Shown piece by piece: positions 18,701 through 24,131 of a DNA stretch of 25,211 nucleotides (its first letter is position 1; each line of letters begins with the position of its first letter). The stretch is from contig CANCCF010000046.1 of assembly GCA_947374485.1 (NCBI GenBank), positions 1-25,211 on the forward strand, in the 5' to 3' direction. The notes under the pieces were generated by a model that made no database searches, was not told the origin of the DNA, and saw nothing but the letters and a program-made list of their open reading frames with translations. The position numbers and the translations under genes were made by a program. The stretch is from Comamonadaceae bacterium (GTDB lineage Bacteria; Pseudomonadota; Gammaproteobacteria; Burkholderiales; Burkholderiaceae_C).

Positions 18701-19726
18701 GGACATCTGGATGGGCGCCGGTTTGCGGGCAAAGGTCAGCAGGCGGTTCAGCGCGGTGTGGCCATTCACGTCCACCAGGATGTCGATGGCATCTGCGCGG
18801 ATGCGCTGCTCCAGCGCCGCCTCATCCAGCGCGGCCACATCGTGCCAGTGCTGGAAGTAGCTGCGCATGCGGGCCGTCACCGTGTCTTCTTTGGCATGCG
18901 TGTAGTACAGGTGCACTTCCAGCCCGGGCCTTTTGTTGAGCAGGCGAAACAGCGGCTCCAGGTAATTGGCCAGCGCGTGGTCGTAGGCGTCGGTGGAGAC
19001 AAAACCAATCTTCAGGCAGCGCGCTGCCTCGCGGGTGTTGGCGTAATGGCCCCAGTGGCTGCGCCGTGCGGGCTCGAACTGCTGGCCGAACTGGCGGTGC
19101 ATCTCCAGGTTGTCTTCTGCGCTGGTGTGCACGTCATGGCTCATCAGGTGCAGCATGTCGCTGAACATCACGGCCTGCGAAGGGTCCAGCGCCAGCGCGC
19201 GCCGGTAGCTGGCCACGGCCTCGGGGATCCGGTTTTTCAGCTCCAGCAGGTTGCCCAGGCTGAAGTGGGCCGCGGCATAGGCAGGGTCACTGGCCAGGGC
19301 GCTGCGGCAGTGTGCTTGCGCCTCTTCCAGCTGGCCTTGGCCGCGCAAAACCTTGCTCAGGTTGAAATGCGCTTTGGCGTAGCCCGGTGCGATGGCCAGC
19401 GCGTCGGTGAAGGCGACTGCGGCGGCCTCCAGTTGTTCCAGCCCCAGCAGGGCAGCGCCCAGGTTGTTGTGGCTCGAAGCGTCGTCGGGCAGCAGCGCAA
19501 TGGCGCGTCGGCTGGCCTCTGCGGATTCTGCAAACTCGGCGCGCTGCAGCAGGAGGGCGCCCAGCACCTTCCAGGCGAATCCGTTGGCCGCAAAGCGCCC
19601 GGTCAAGGAGCTTGCCAAGGCCATCGCCGCATCCACCGCACCCTGCCTGAACAACTGCGCCAGCTCGTCGAGCTCACGCTGTTGGGGTTGGGGTGGCCGG
19701 GTCGTTTTGCGTTGGGTGCTTGGCAT
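12710..19726 (-). CDS. Giant three-module TPR/O-GlcNAc-transferase-like (GT41, SPINDLY) glycosyltransferase with GT2-like and unassigned C-terminal domains
   Basis: This 2338-residue cytosolic protein has no signal peptide or membrane segment. Module 1 has four TPRs at about 51-186 and a GT41 domain at 238-592; module 2 has five TPRs at 655-824 and GT41 at 876-1231; module 3 has three or four TPRs at 1262-1396 and GT41 at 1448-1803. Each GT41 domain keeps a GFVSxD...HA motif (H250, H888, H1461), an NGHT or SGHT motif, a lysine in SFNRxxK (K417, K1055, K1628) and GGAT after LDTFP, so all three look catalytically intact. Residues 1830-2050 form a GT2-like GT-A domain (FIHDDVWLD at 1895-1903, FDFHFYDLDFCRTA). 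Residues 2090-2330 may resemble DUF4422. GT41 enzymes link GlcNAc to protein Ser/Thr. The start lies 12 bp after a flagellin stop, with no good ribosome site, so coupling to flagellin translation is likely. Flagellin as its substrate is inferred. Confidence 0.93.
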   Translation of the reverse strand: MPSTQRKTTRPPQPQQRELDELAQLFRQGAVDAAMALASSLTGRFAANGFAWKVLGALLLQRAEFAESAEASRRAIALLPDDASSHNNLGAALLGLEQLEAAAVAFTDALAIAPGYAKAHFNLSKVLRGQGQLEEAQAHCRSALASDPAYAAAHFSLGNLLELKNRIPEAVASYRRALALDPSQAVMFSDMLHLMSHDVHTSAEDNLEMHRQFGQQFEPARRSHWGHYANTREAARCLKIGFVSTDAYDHALANYLEPLFRLLNKRPGLEVHLYYTHAKEDTVTARMRSYFQHWHDVAALDEAALEQRIRADAIDILVDVNGHTALNRLLTFARKPAPIQMSWLGYLGTTGLQAMDYYISDPTMIPPGQLDWQFLEKLAYLPSAVVFEPNASAPPVSALPALANGFISFGSFNRPNKINDAVIALWSLLLNQVPDAQLKLGGIAEADRAALIRRFAAQGVAAARLTFFDRTVQTDYLALHHQVDFCLDTFPFCGGATSAHAAWMGVPTLTLAGELPASRLGAAEMHHLGLDAFVADSIEDFIEKGLYWATHTAELAELRAGLRERFSQSPLGQTLAYANHFEAMLRTVWQRWCQGLPAESFVVEASAVAKTLPSATEPPDEALERLINLHARQEHAQVEALARQLTLDFPEHGAGWKYLGGALRQLGRVEEALDVQRHTTQRRPKDYEAHFNLAAELQQQGLFDEAVRSYLQALGLQPNNPMAYNNLSNIFKLMGLFPQAEQYCRQALALKPDMVIAQNNLGNALHAQGKYAEAETFYRQALEAKPNWAEAYNNLAICLKDQGYGSEAKEAYRKALSLKEDWAAARSNLLFSLSLDVQTPPDELHAEHLLFGQLFEPKLQAQRRPHGNDKNPERSLRIGFVSGDLYDHALTNFLEPLFAGLAARPELTLHAYYSHIFEDATTLRLRQHFHRWTKAVDLSEEALAEQIRADQIDILIDLSGHTAHNRLLTFARKPAPVQASYLGYLGSTGLQAMDYFLCDAFWVPPGQLDWQFTEKMAYLPSAVTFQASPYAAEVNALPALENGYITFGSFNRPNKLNPSVIALWSMLLQAVPTARMVLGGIAPERQAELFRRFMEHGVDINRLTFFPRANIQEYLAMHHQVDFCLDTFPYGGGATNANAAWMGVPTLCLAGETPASRFGPTEMHILGLDSFIADSIDSYIAQGVYWSEHVTELAELRATLRQRFTSTRMGQPQAFADDFAELLRAMWRRWCHDLPPDTMGLPAAAAPLAEPAGQPAFGATPEPPDLQTLLAEQRFDEALPWLQQAMAAAPADPVAHNNLGVALLSLGRLEEAAQALRQALAIHPAYTKAMVNLATVLRLQGQSVEAEATSRQALATDLQDASAWIQLGNALEAQGKNSPAQACYYKADMAHEPRRAVAHSNVLYLMNHDVLVEPTDLIAEHMAFGEVFEAPLRSQWAAHSNSKDPQRKLKVGFVSGDFCGHALTHFLEPAFKALSTRPLLELHAYSTRVEEDEVTQRLRWYFAQWRQVAALDSEDLARQIRADGIDVLIDLSGHTARNRLLSFALKPAPVQVGWVGYLGSSGLQAMDYYLCDEHWLPQGAHEWQFSEQLAYLPSAVVYEPDAQAPPVNTLPALANGYITFGSFNRVSKVNDAVVALWSLLMQRLPTSRLLMGGINEGSRQALEDTFAAHGIAAERIRFVPRVDMAAYLEQHHQIDLCLDTFPHGGGATTAHAAWMGVPTLSLVGDAPASRFGASLLQQLGLSALVATGIDDFVETGVRLASDTEQLQAIRSDLRGRFVRSHLGQPQQFALHLEASLRSMWSAWCADQPAASLGIPAVGQANAQTATDRTRIHLVSATKLSEADFWQQSALGQSMQQHMAVDARLSLSVAFENRQGLPDIFNRAIAQAAGDEVLVFIHDDVWLDEPFLVDSIVAGLARFDVIGVAGNRRRMARQAAWPFADARFIWDEKSNLSGRVSHGKNAHGQVCSYGPSPAECLLLDGMFMAARSGTLQTSGVRFDSQFDFHFYDLDFCRTASEAHLHLGTWPVALTHQSVGAYGSPGWADKYQMYLDKWQDPEPERPASVIRQVCIGHKAFELPIPAHVPVIWLGTAQVETHGPHTVHALNSISPELDTWHSLLGGSAGTFAAYLMLKSKLIDWSPGDSISILQYRKFMACRPMGTEAKNYPGLYLVARADAAALDLDAIHAEVTTPYLLPQPLALGNLYAQYANCHRGTDLLRYTAIATELGVISEQETLAFFNSTHMIPGGIEFGIYPVPVFLEILEKVSAVAMAFLQQHRPVCLDAEQRRAVSFCNERLGSYLLTKRLEQDYQHAIPTNIFGYMHNVVDGQLYQASPAASGT
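14318..15385 (-). repeat. GT41 catalytic repeat, copy 3 of 3 inside the giant gene
   Basis: This encodes residues 1448-1803. The conserved DNA block is at 15027-15061, 1719 bp from that of copy 2. It is the most divergent copy, with FCGHALTHFLEPAF in place of YDHAL(A/T)N(Y/F)LEPLF and RVSK in place of RPNK, which may reflect a different donor or acceptor. Confidence 0.85.
16034..17101 (-). repeat. GT41 catalytic repeat, copy 2 of 3 inside the giant gene
   Basis: This encodes residues 876-1231. The matching conserved DNA block is at 16746-16780, 1914 bp from that of copy 1. It is preceded by the longest TPR block of the three. An Ala/Pro-rich linker (about 1238-1264) follows and marks the junction to module 3. 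Confidence 0.85.
17951..19015 (-). repeat. GT41 catalytic repeat, copy 1 of 3 inside the giant gene
   Basis: This encodes residues 238-592. It is a divergent direct repeat of copies 2 and 3, sharing the motifs given for the giant protein. The best conserved DNA block, at 18660-18694, differs by one base from copy 2 and by two from copy 3. This copy has FPFCGGAT where the others have FPYGGGAT or FPHGGGAT. Confidence 0.85.
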
Positions 19727-19738
19727 GGCCGATTATTG

Positions 19739-20551
19739 CTACTTCAGCAGCTGCAGCACCATTTGGGGCGAGGAGTTGGCTTGCGCCACCATCGCCGTGC
19801 CGGCTTGTTGCAGCACCTGGGCGCGCGACAGGTTGGCGGACTCAGCAGCGTAATCGGCATCCATGATGCGCCCACGTGCGGCAGCCGAGTTTTCGGCACC
19901 CACGCGCAGGTTGGTGATCACGGTGTCAAAGCGGTTTTGCGTGGCGCCCCAGGTGGCCCGTGCGCTGGTGACGGTGTTGATGTCCGCATCCAGCAACGAA
20001 ATCTGCGAGAAGGCGGTGCTGTTGTCGGTGCCCAGTGAGGCGGTGGTGCCGGAGAAGCTGGAGCCGAACACGGTCAGGGTGTCGTTTTGTGATACCGCAT
20101 TGGCACCCACCTGGAAGCTATAGGTTGTGGCTGCCGTGCCGATAACGATGGTGCCGTTGAAGGTGGTGGAGTTCGCAACGCGTGTGTTTTCTGCCGACAG
20201 CTGCTGGAACTCGTTGTCCAGCGACTGGATGTCGGTGGAGTTGTTGGTGCCGTTGGCGGCTTGGACTGCGAGTTCACGCATGCGCTGCAGGTTGTTGGAA
20301 ATGGCGGCCAGTGCACCTTCAGCGGTTTGCGCCAGCGAGATGCCGTCGTTGGCATTGCGGATGGCCACGTTCATGCCGCGGGTCTGGGTGTCCATGCGCT
20401 CGGCAATGGCCAGGCCGGCCGCGTCGTCCTTGGCGCTGTTGACGCGCAGGCCGGAAGACAGGCGCGCCATGGACATTGACAGGGAGTTGGCGGAACCCGC
20501 AAGAGCGCGTTGGGCGTTCAGCGAGGCGATGTTGGTGTTGATGGTTGCCAT
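19739..20551 (-). CDS. fliC: Flagellin, first copy (upstream of the giant glycosyltransferase)
   Basis: This is a filament subunit of 270 residues, short for a flagellin because it has almost only the D0 and D1 parts. The N terminus MATINTNIASLNAQRAL and the run LSSGLRVNSAKDDAAGLAIAERM are typical, and the C terminus ends LSRAQVLQQAGTAMVAQAN plus a short tail. The central part at about 100-190 is rich in Ser and Thr (for example NGTNNSTD and SSFSGTTASLGTDNSTAF), giving many possible O-glycosylation sites. TAGGAG precedes the ATG at good spacing. No terminator lies between its stop and the giant glycosyltransferase 12 bp further on. It diverges from a second flagellin of the same length. Confidence 0.96.
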   Translation of the reverse strand: MATINTNIASLNAQRALAGSANSLSMSMARLSSGLRVNSAKDDAAGLAIAERMDTQTRGMNVAIRNANDGISLAQTAEGALAAISNNLQRMRELAVQAANGTNNSTDIQSLDNEFQQLSAENTRVANSTTFNGTIVIGTAATTYSFQVGANAVSQNDTLTVFGSSFSGTTASLGTDNSTAFSQISLLDADINTVTSARATWGATQNRFDTVITNLRVGAENSAAARGRIMDADYAAESANLSRAQVLQQAGTAMVAQANSSPQMVLQLLK

Positions 20552-20899
20552 TGATAGCTCCTAAAAAACTGCGAAGTCCGGAGCAAACGCAGATCTGAGT
20601 CAGCTCCCCGGGTCTTGTGAACAAGGTGAATGAATTCTGAACAGGGCCGCCCTGGCTGTAAGGCCGATAAAACGGAGAAAAACAGGCTTCTTCTGGCGAT
20701 TGAAAGACCGGGCCGATGCCGGTTTTGAAAAAAAGACCTCAAGTTCCCCACCCCCGGCACCGAAAACATAGCTAACGGGTCAGCTTGAACGGCTCGTCGT
20801 CCGGTAGGTGCCACAAGGTGCTCCGGTCCTGAAGCCGGCCTCCGGGCTGGCGTTGCGATTGGCAGCAGTGCCGGATTTTTTATCTTTAAGGAGCCTCTC
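20552..20899. other. 348-bp divergent promoter region between the two flagellin genes
   Basis: This region holds the leaders and promoters of both flagellins. A TAGGAG ribosome site for the leftward gene lies at about 20558-20563, and AAGGAG for the rightward gene at 20888-20893. A sigma-28-like promoter for the rightward gene is listed separately. A GC-rich hairpin (GCCGGCC at 20834-20840 pairing with GGCTGGC at 20845-20851) lies in the rightward leader and may stabilise the mRNA. No clear promoter was found for the leftward flagellin. No gene is evident. Confidence 0.6.
20739..20766 (+). promoter_or_regulatory. Candidate sigma-28 (FliA) promoter for the rightward flagellin
   Basis: TCAAGTTC at 20739-20746 and ACCGAAAA at 20759-20766 are separated by 12 bases. 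Compared with TAAAGTTT and GCCGATAA, each box matches 6 of 8 positions. It lies about 130 bp before the flagellin ATG. The match is imperfect and was found by eye. Confidence 0.4.
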
Positions 20900-21712
20900 A
20901 TGTCTGGTATCAACACAAACATCAACTCGCTGACCGCTCAGCGCAACCTGTCCATGTCAGCCAATTCGCTGTCGACCTCGATGGCACGTCTGTCATCGGG
21001 TCTGCGCGTCAATGGCGCCAAGGACGACGCCGCCGGTCTGGCCATTGCCGAGCGCATGGACACCCAGACGCGTGGCATGAACGTGGCCATCCGCAATGCG
21101 AATGACGCGATCTCGCTGGCGCAAACGGCTGAAGGCGCACTGGGTGCCATCTCCAACAACCTGCAGCGCATGCGTGAACTCGCCGTGCAGGCCTCCAACG
21201 GCACCAACAGCTCGGCCGACGTGCAGTCCCTGGACAACGAGTTCCAGCAGCTGTCGCAGGAAAACGCCCGTGTCGCCGCTGCCACCAGCTTCAACAACCA
21301 GTCCGTCATCGGCAGCGGTGGTGTGACCTTCACCTTCCAGGTAGGCGCCAATGCGGTCACTGCCAACGACCAGATCTCGGTGACGGCCAGCAGCTTCTCG
21401 GCCACCACCACCTCGCTGGGCACGGCCTCTTCCACGGCCTTCTCGCAGATCTCCCTGCTCGACGCAGACATCAACGCGGTGACCAGCGCCCGTGCCACCT
21501 GGGGTGCCAGCCAGAACCGCTTTGACACCGTGATTGCCAACCTGCGCGTGGGTGCAGAAAACTCGGCAGCTGCCCGTGGACGCATCATGGATGCGGACTA
21601 CGCGTCGGAAACCGCCAACCTCTCGCGTGCCCAGGTGCTGCAGCAAGCTGGAACGGCCATGGTGGCGCAGGCCAACCAAGGCCCGCAAAGTGTGCTGGCC
21701 CTCTTGCGTTAA
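20900..21712 (+). CDS. fliC: Flagellin, second copy
   Basis: This is another 270-residue filament subunit, beginning MSGINTNINSLTAQRNLSM and ending LSRAQVLQQAGTAMVAQANQ plus a short tail. The D0/D1 regions are nearly the same as in the divergent copy, including the run RMDTQTRGMNVAIRNAND. The centre differs (for example NNQSVIGSGGVTFTFQVGANAVTANDQISVT), and the tail reads GPQSVLALLR instead of SSPQMVLQLLK. The centre is again Ser/Thr-rich. AAGGAG precedes the ATG, and a strong terminator follows, so this copy is probably a single-gene unit made in quantity. Which copy dominates the filament cannot be told from sequence. Confidence 0.96.
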   Translation: MSGINTNINSLTAQRNLSMSANSLSTSMARLSSGLRVNGAKDDAAGLAIAERMDTQTRGMNVAIRNANDAISLAQTAEGALGAISNNLQRMRELAVQASNGTNSSADVQSLDNEFQQLSQENARVAAATSFNNQSVIGSGGVTFTFQVGANAVTANDQISVTASSFSATTTSLGTASSTAFSQISLLDADINAVTSARATWGASQNRFDTVIANLRVGAENSAAARGRIMDADYASETANLSRAQVLQQAGTAMVAQANQGPQSVLALLR

Positions 21713-21758
21713 GCAGGAGGCCGGGCTGTCAGGGCACAAGGGCTGACAGAGTGAAGGC

Positions 21759-21791
21759 AGCGGCGAAGGGCTTGAGCCCTCGCCGCTTTTT
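21759..21791 (+). terminator. Rho-independent terminator after the second flagellin
   Basis: AGCGGCGAAGGGC (21759-21771) pairs with GCCCTCGCCGCT (21776-21787), with a TTGA loop and one bulged base, and a run of five T ends at 21791. It lies about 45 bp after the flagellin stop and separates it from fliD. Confidence 0.88.
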
Positions 21792-21841
21792 GGCCTTATG
21801 GACAGGCTTGGGATAGACTGGAACGATTAAGGGAGTGCGAT

Positions 21842-23251
21842 ATGGCAACCTCATCCACGGGAACGATTTCTTCGACGGGCTTGGGCAGCGGACTGGATGT
21901 GAAAAGCATTGTCAGCCAGCTCGTGGCCATCGAGAAATTGCCGCTGACCCAGCTGCAAACCCAGGCCACCAAGTTCCAGACCCAGCTCAGCACCTACGGC
22001 ACCATCAAGTCGCAGGTGTCCACCCTGTATGACGCTTCGGCGCTGTTGTCGGGGCCCAGCGGGTGGAACGCGCAGGCGGCCACTTCTTCCAATGCGGCGG
22101 CGGTGGGTGTGACGGCCGACAGCACGGCGTCTGCGACCTCCCTGTCGGTGGAGGTGTCGCAGCTGGCCCGGGCGCAGACCTCGGCTTCGGTGCCGGTGCT
22201 GGCCGGCGTGGCGTCGGGGGCTGCGGGCTCCCTGAAGATTGAACTCGGCAGCTGGAGCGCGGGCGTCTTCACCCCGGGCACGGCCAGCGCATCGGTGGCC
22301 ATTGCCGCCACCGACACCATGGCCAGCATTGCCAGCAAGGTCAACGCCGCCAATGCGGGTGTCACGGCCACGGTGCTCAGCGACGGCACCAATGAGCGCC
22401 TGGTGCTGAAATCGTCCACCACCGGTGCAGCCTCCGGCTTTCGCCTGAACAACCCGGCCGATGCGGGCCTGGCCCCTCTGGGACTGACCAACCCGGGCGA
22501 CACCGGCTTTGTCGGGCAGACGGCACTGGATGCCAACCTGAAGATCAACGGCGTGGACGTGGTCTCGGCCAGCAACAAGCTCTCCAACGCCATTCCCGGC
22601 ATCAACCTGCAGCTTGGCCAGGTGACTACCGGACCGGTGGACATCACGGTGGCAACGGATATCACCGCGGTGCAAAAGAACATCCAGAGCTTTGTGGACG
22701 CCTACAACGCGCTGAGCGCCACGCTGTCGGACGCCATCAAGTACGACCCGGCGACCAAGATTGGCGGCCCCTTGCTGGGCGATTCCACCACCCTGGGGAT
22801 ACAGACCACCTTGCGGTCCATCATGGGTTCCACCAGCACCGGCTCCACCTTCAAATACCTCTCGGAGATCGGGCTGGAGCGCCAGACCGATGGCACGCTC
22901 AAGATCAACCAGAGCAAGCTCACCAGCGCAGAGTCCAACATACCCAACCTGAAGGCGCTGTTCGCAGCCGACAACGGCAACACCCTGACCAATGGCTTTG
23001 GGGCCAAGCTGCGCGACTACACGCACGGCCTGATCAACTTCGACGGCATGGTCACCACCAAGACGGCGGCGGTGCAAAAATCGATCTCCAGAAATGGCGA
23101 TGACCAGGACCGGGTGACCTTGCGGGCCTCCAAGGTAGAAGCCCAATTGCTGGCCCAGTACTCGGCCCTGGACACCAAGATCTCCAGCCTGAGCAGCCTC
23201 AACAGCTACGTCACGGCGCAGCTGGCCGTGTGGAACAAGCCCTCTGCATAA
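21842..23251 (+). CDS. fliD: FliD, flagellar filament cap (hook-associated protein 2)
   Basis: FliD forms the cap at the filament tip and guides the folding of exported flagellin. The 469-residue product has the typical N terminus (GLGSGLDVKSIVSQLVAIEKLPLTQLQTQ, from about residue 14), a variable Ala/Ser/Thr-rich middle made of beta-strand segments, and a C-terminal coiled-coil region (SLSSLNSYVTAQLAVWNK) that binds the neighbouring subunits. GGGAG lies 6 bases before the ATG. It follows the flagellin terminator by about 50 bp, so it needs its own promoter, but no clear sigma-28 match was seen there. fliS and fliT follow on the same strand. Confidence 0.95.
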   Translation: MATSSTGTISSTGLGSGLDVKSIVSQLVAIEKLPLTQLQTQATKFQTQLSTYGTIKSQVSTLYDASALLSGPSGWNAQAATSSNAAAVGVTADSTASATSLSVEVSQLARAQTSASVPVLAGVASGAAGSLKIELGSWSAGVFTPGTASASVAIAATDTMASIASKVNAANAGVTATVLSDGTNERLVLKSSTTGAASGFRLNNPADAGLAPLGLTNPGDTGFVGQTALDANLKINGVDVVSASNKLSNAIPGINLQLGQVTTGPVDITVATDITAVQKNIQSFVDAYNALSATLSDAIKYDPATKIGGPLLGDSTTLGIQTTLRSIMGSTSTGSTFKYLSEIGLERQTDGTLKINQSKLTSAESNIPNLKALFAADNGNTLTNGFGAKLRDYTHGLINFDGMVTTKTAAVQKSISRNGDDQDRVTLRASKVEAQLLAQYSALDTKISSLSSLNSYVTAQLAVWNKPSA

Positions 23252-23255
23252 ACCC

Positions 23256-23282
23256 TTGATTTCCCCGCGTAGCTGCCGATAA
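23256..23282 (+). promoter_or_regulatory. Candidate sigma-28 promoter before fliS
   Basis: A perfect GCCGATAA lies at 23275-23282, 31 bp before the fliS ATG. The -35 candidate TTGATTTC at 23256-23263 has the right 11-base spacing but matches the consensus TAAAGTTT at only 4 of 8 positions. fliST may therefore have a late promoter apart from fliD. Confidence 0.45.
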
Positions 23283-23313
23283 CCTAGGTAAGTTACTTGA
23301 GGAGTCAGTCACC

Positions 23314-23733
23314 ATGTTCACACCCGTCAGTATGCGATCTGCCAATACCTACCGCGCCGTGGATATCGAATCGTCCGTGCTGGGCTCCAACCCGCACCAG
23401 CTCGTGGGCCTGATGTTCAGCACCCTGCTGCAGTCGCTGGCCAAGGCCAAAACAGCCATCCAGAACCGCGATACCGCCACCAAGGTGCGCACCATTGCGC
23501 ACAGCCTGCGCCTGCTCGAAGAGGGCCTCAAGGGTTCGCTGGACACCAACCGCGGCGGCGAACTGGCGCGCAACCTGGCCAACCTGTATGACTACTGCGT
23601 GCTGCGCACCACCGAAGCCAACATGCGCAACGATGCGGGCATGATCGACGAGGTGATGGGTCTGATCACCCCCGTGGCCAATGGCTGGGGCGAGATCAGG
23701 AACGCGCCCGCGGTGCAGAGCTTCCACGGCTGA
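23314..23733 (+). CDS. fliS: FliS, flagellin-specific export chaperone
   Basis: FliS binds the C-terminal D0 region of newly made flagellin, keeps it from polymerising in the cytosol and brings it to FlhA. The 139-residue helical protein has the family features ANTYRAVDIESSVLGSNPHQLVGLMF at the N terminus, EEGLKGSLDTNRGGELARNL in the middle and LYDYCVLRTTEAN after it. GAGGAG precedes the ATG. fliT follows 11 bp later, so the two are one unit. In a glycosylated system FliS would have to handle modified subunits, since glycosylation takes place before export (established for other flagellins). Confidence 0.95.
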   Translation: MFTPVSMRSANTYRAVDIESSVLGSNPHQLVGLMFSTLLQSLAKAKTAIQNRDTATKVRTIAHSLRLLEEGLKGSLDTNRGGELARNLANLYDYCVLRTTEANMRNDAGMIDEVMGLITPVANGWGEIRNAPAVQSFHG

Positions 23734-23744
23734 GAGGACCCACC

Positions 23745-24041
23745 ATGAGCGCCGTACTGTTGGGCTTTTACAAAGCCATTGAAGAAAGCAGCCGCATGAT
23801 GCTGGAGGCCGCCCAGGAGAAAGACTGGGAGGGCGTGGTGCGCTTTGAGGGCGCCTGCGCCGTGCTGATCGAGCAGCTGCGGTACTCAGCCCAGTCCGAA
23901 ACGCTGGACGCGCAGGCACGCCGCGAGAAGACGCACATCATGCAGCGCATCCTGCGCAATGACGCGCAAATCCGCTACCTGGCCGAGCCCTGGCTGGCGC
24001 ACTGCGAACAAAGCCTGGAAGGCAGCCAGCTGCTGCACTGA
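23745..24041 (+). CDS. fliT: FliT-like flagellar export chaperone
   Basis: FliT is the export chaperone of FliD and, in enterobacteria, a negative regulator of FlhDC. This 98-residue, mostly helical protein (LGFYKAIEESSRMMLEAAQEKDWEGVVRFE and later RREKTHIMQRILRNDAQIRYL) fits FliT in size, pattern and position directly after fliS. Sequence conservation in this family is low, so the call rests on position as much as on similarity. GAGAGGA precedes the ATG. Whether it also acts on FlhDC, encoded at the other end of this window, cannot be seen from sequence. Confidence 0.85.
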   Translation: MSAVLLGFYKAIEESSRMMLEAAQEKDWEGVVRFEGACAVLIEQLRYSAQSETLDAQARREKTHIMQRILRNDAQIRYLAEPWLAHCEQSLEGSQLLH

Positions 24042-24131
24042 AGCGGCTGTTTTACCGCGCAATTCCCGCCTTAGGGCCACGGGGTGTTTCTTACACTCAA
24101 GGCCGGTGCACATTTGTGGGCGGGCTGTAGC

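Noticed and set aside
17429..20038. An 869-codon open frame on the plus strand opposite the giant glycosyltransferase and the flagellin
   Set aside because: It is rich in His, Gln and Gly with no recognisable domain, lies fully antisense to two confidently identified genes, and is what high-GC codon use produces on the opposite strand.
20663..20670. An exact GCCGATAA box on the plus strand between the flagellins
   Set aside because: No -35 element is found at 11 or 12 bases upstream, so it was not called as a sigma-28 promoter. It may be chance or a degenerate site.
21851..23146. A 431-codon open frame on the minus strand opposite fliD
   Set aside because: It has low-complexity composition, lies antisense to a clear FliD, and shows no family features.
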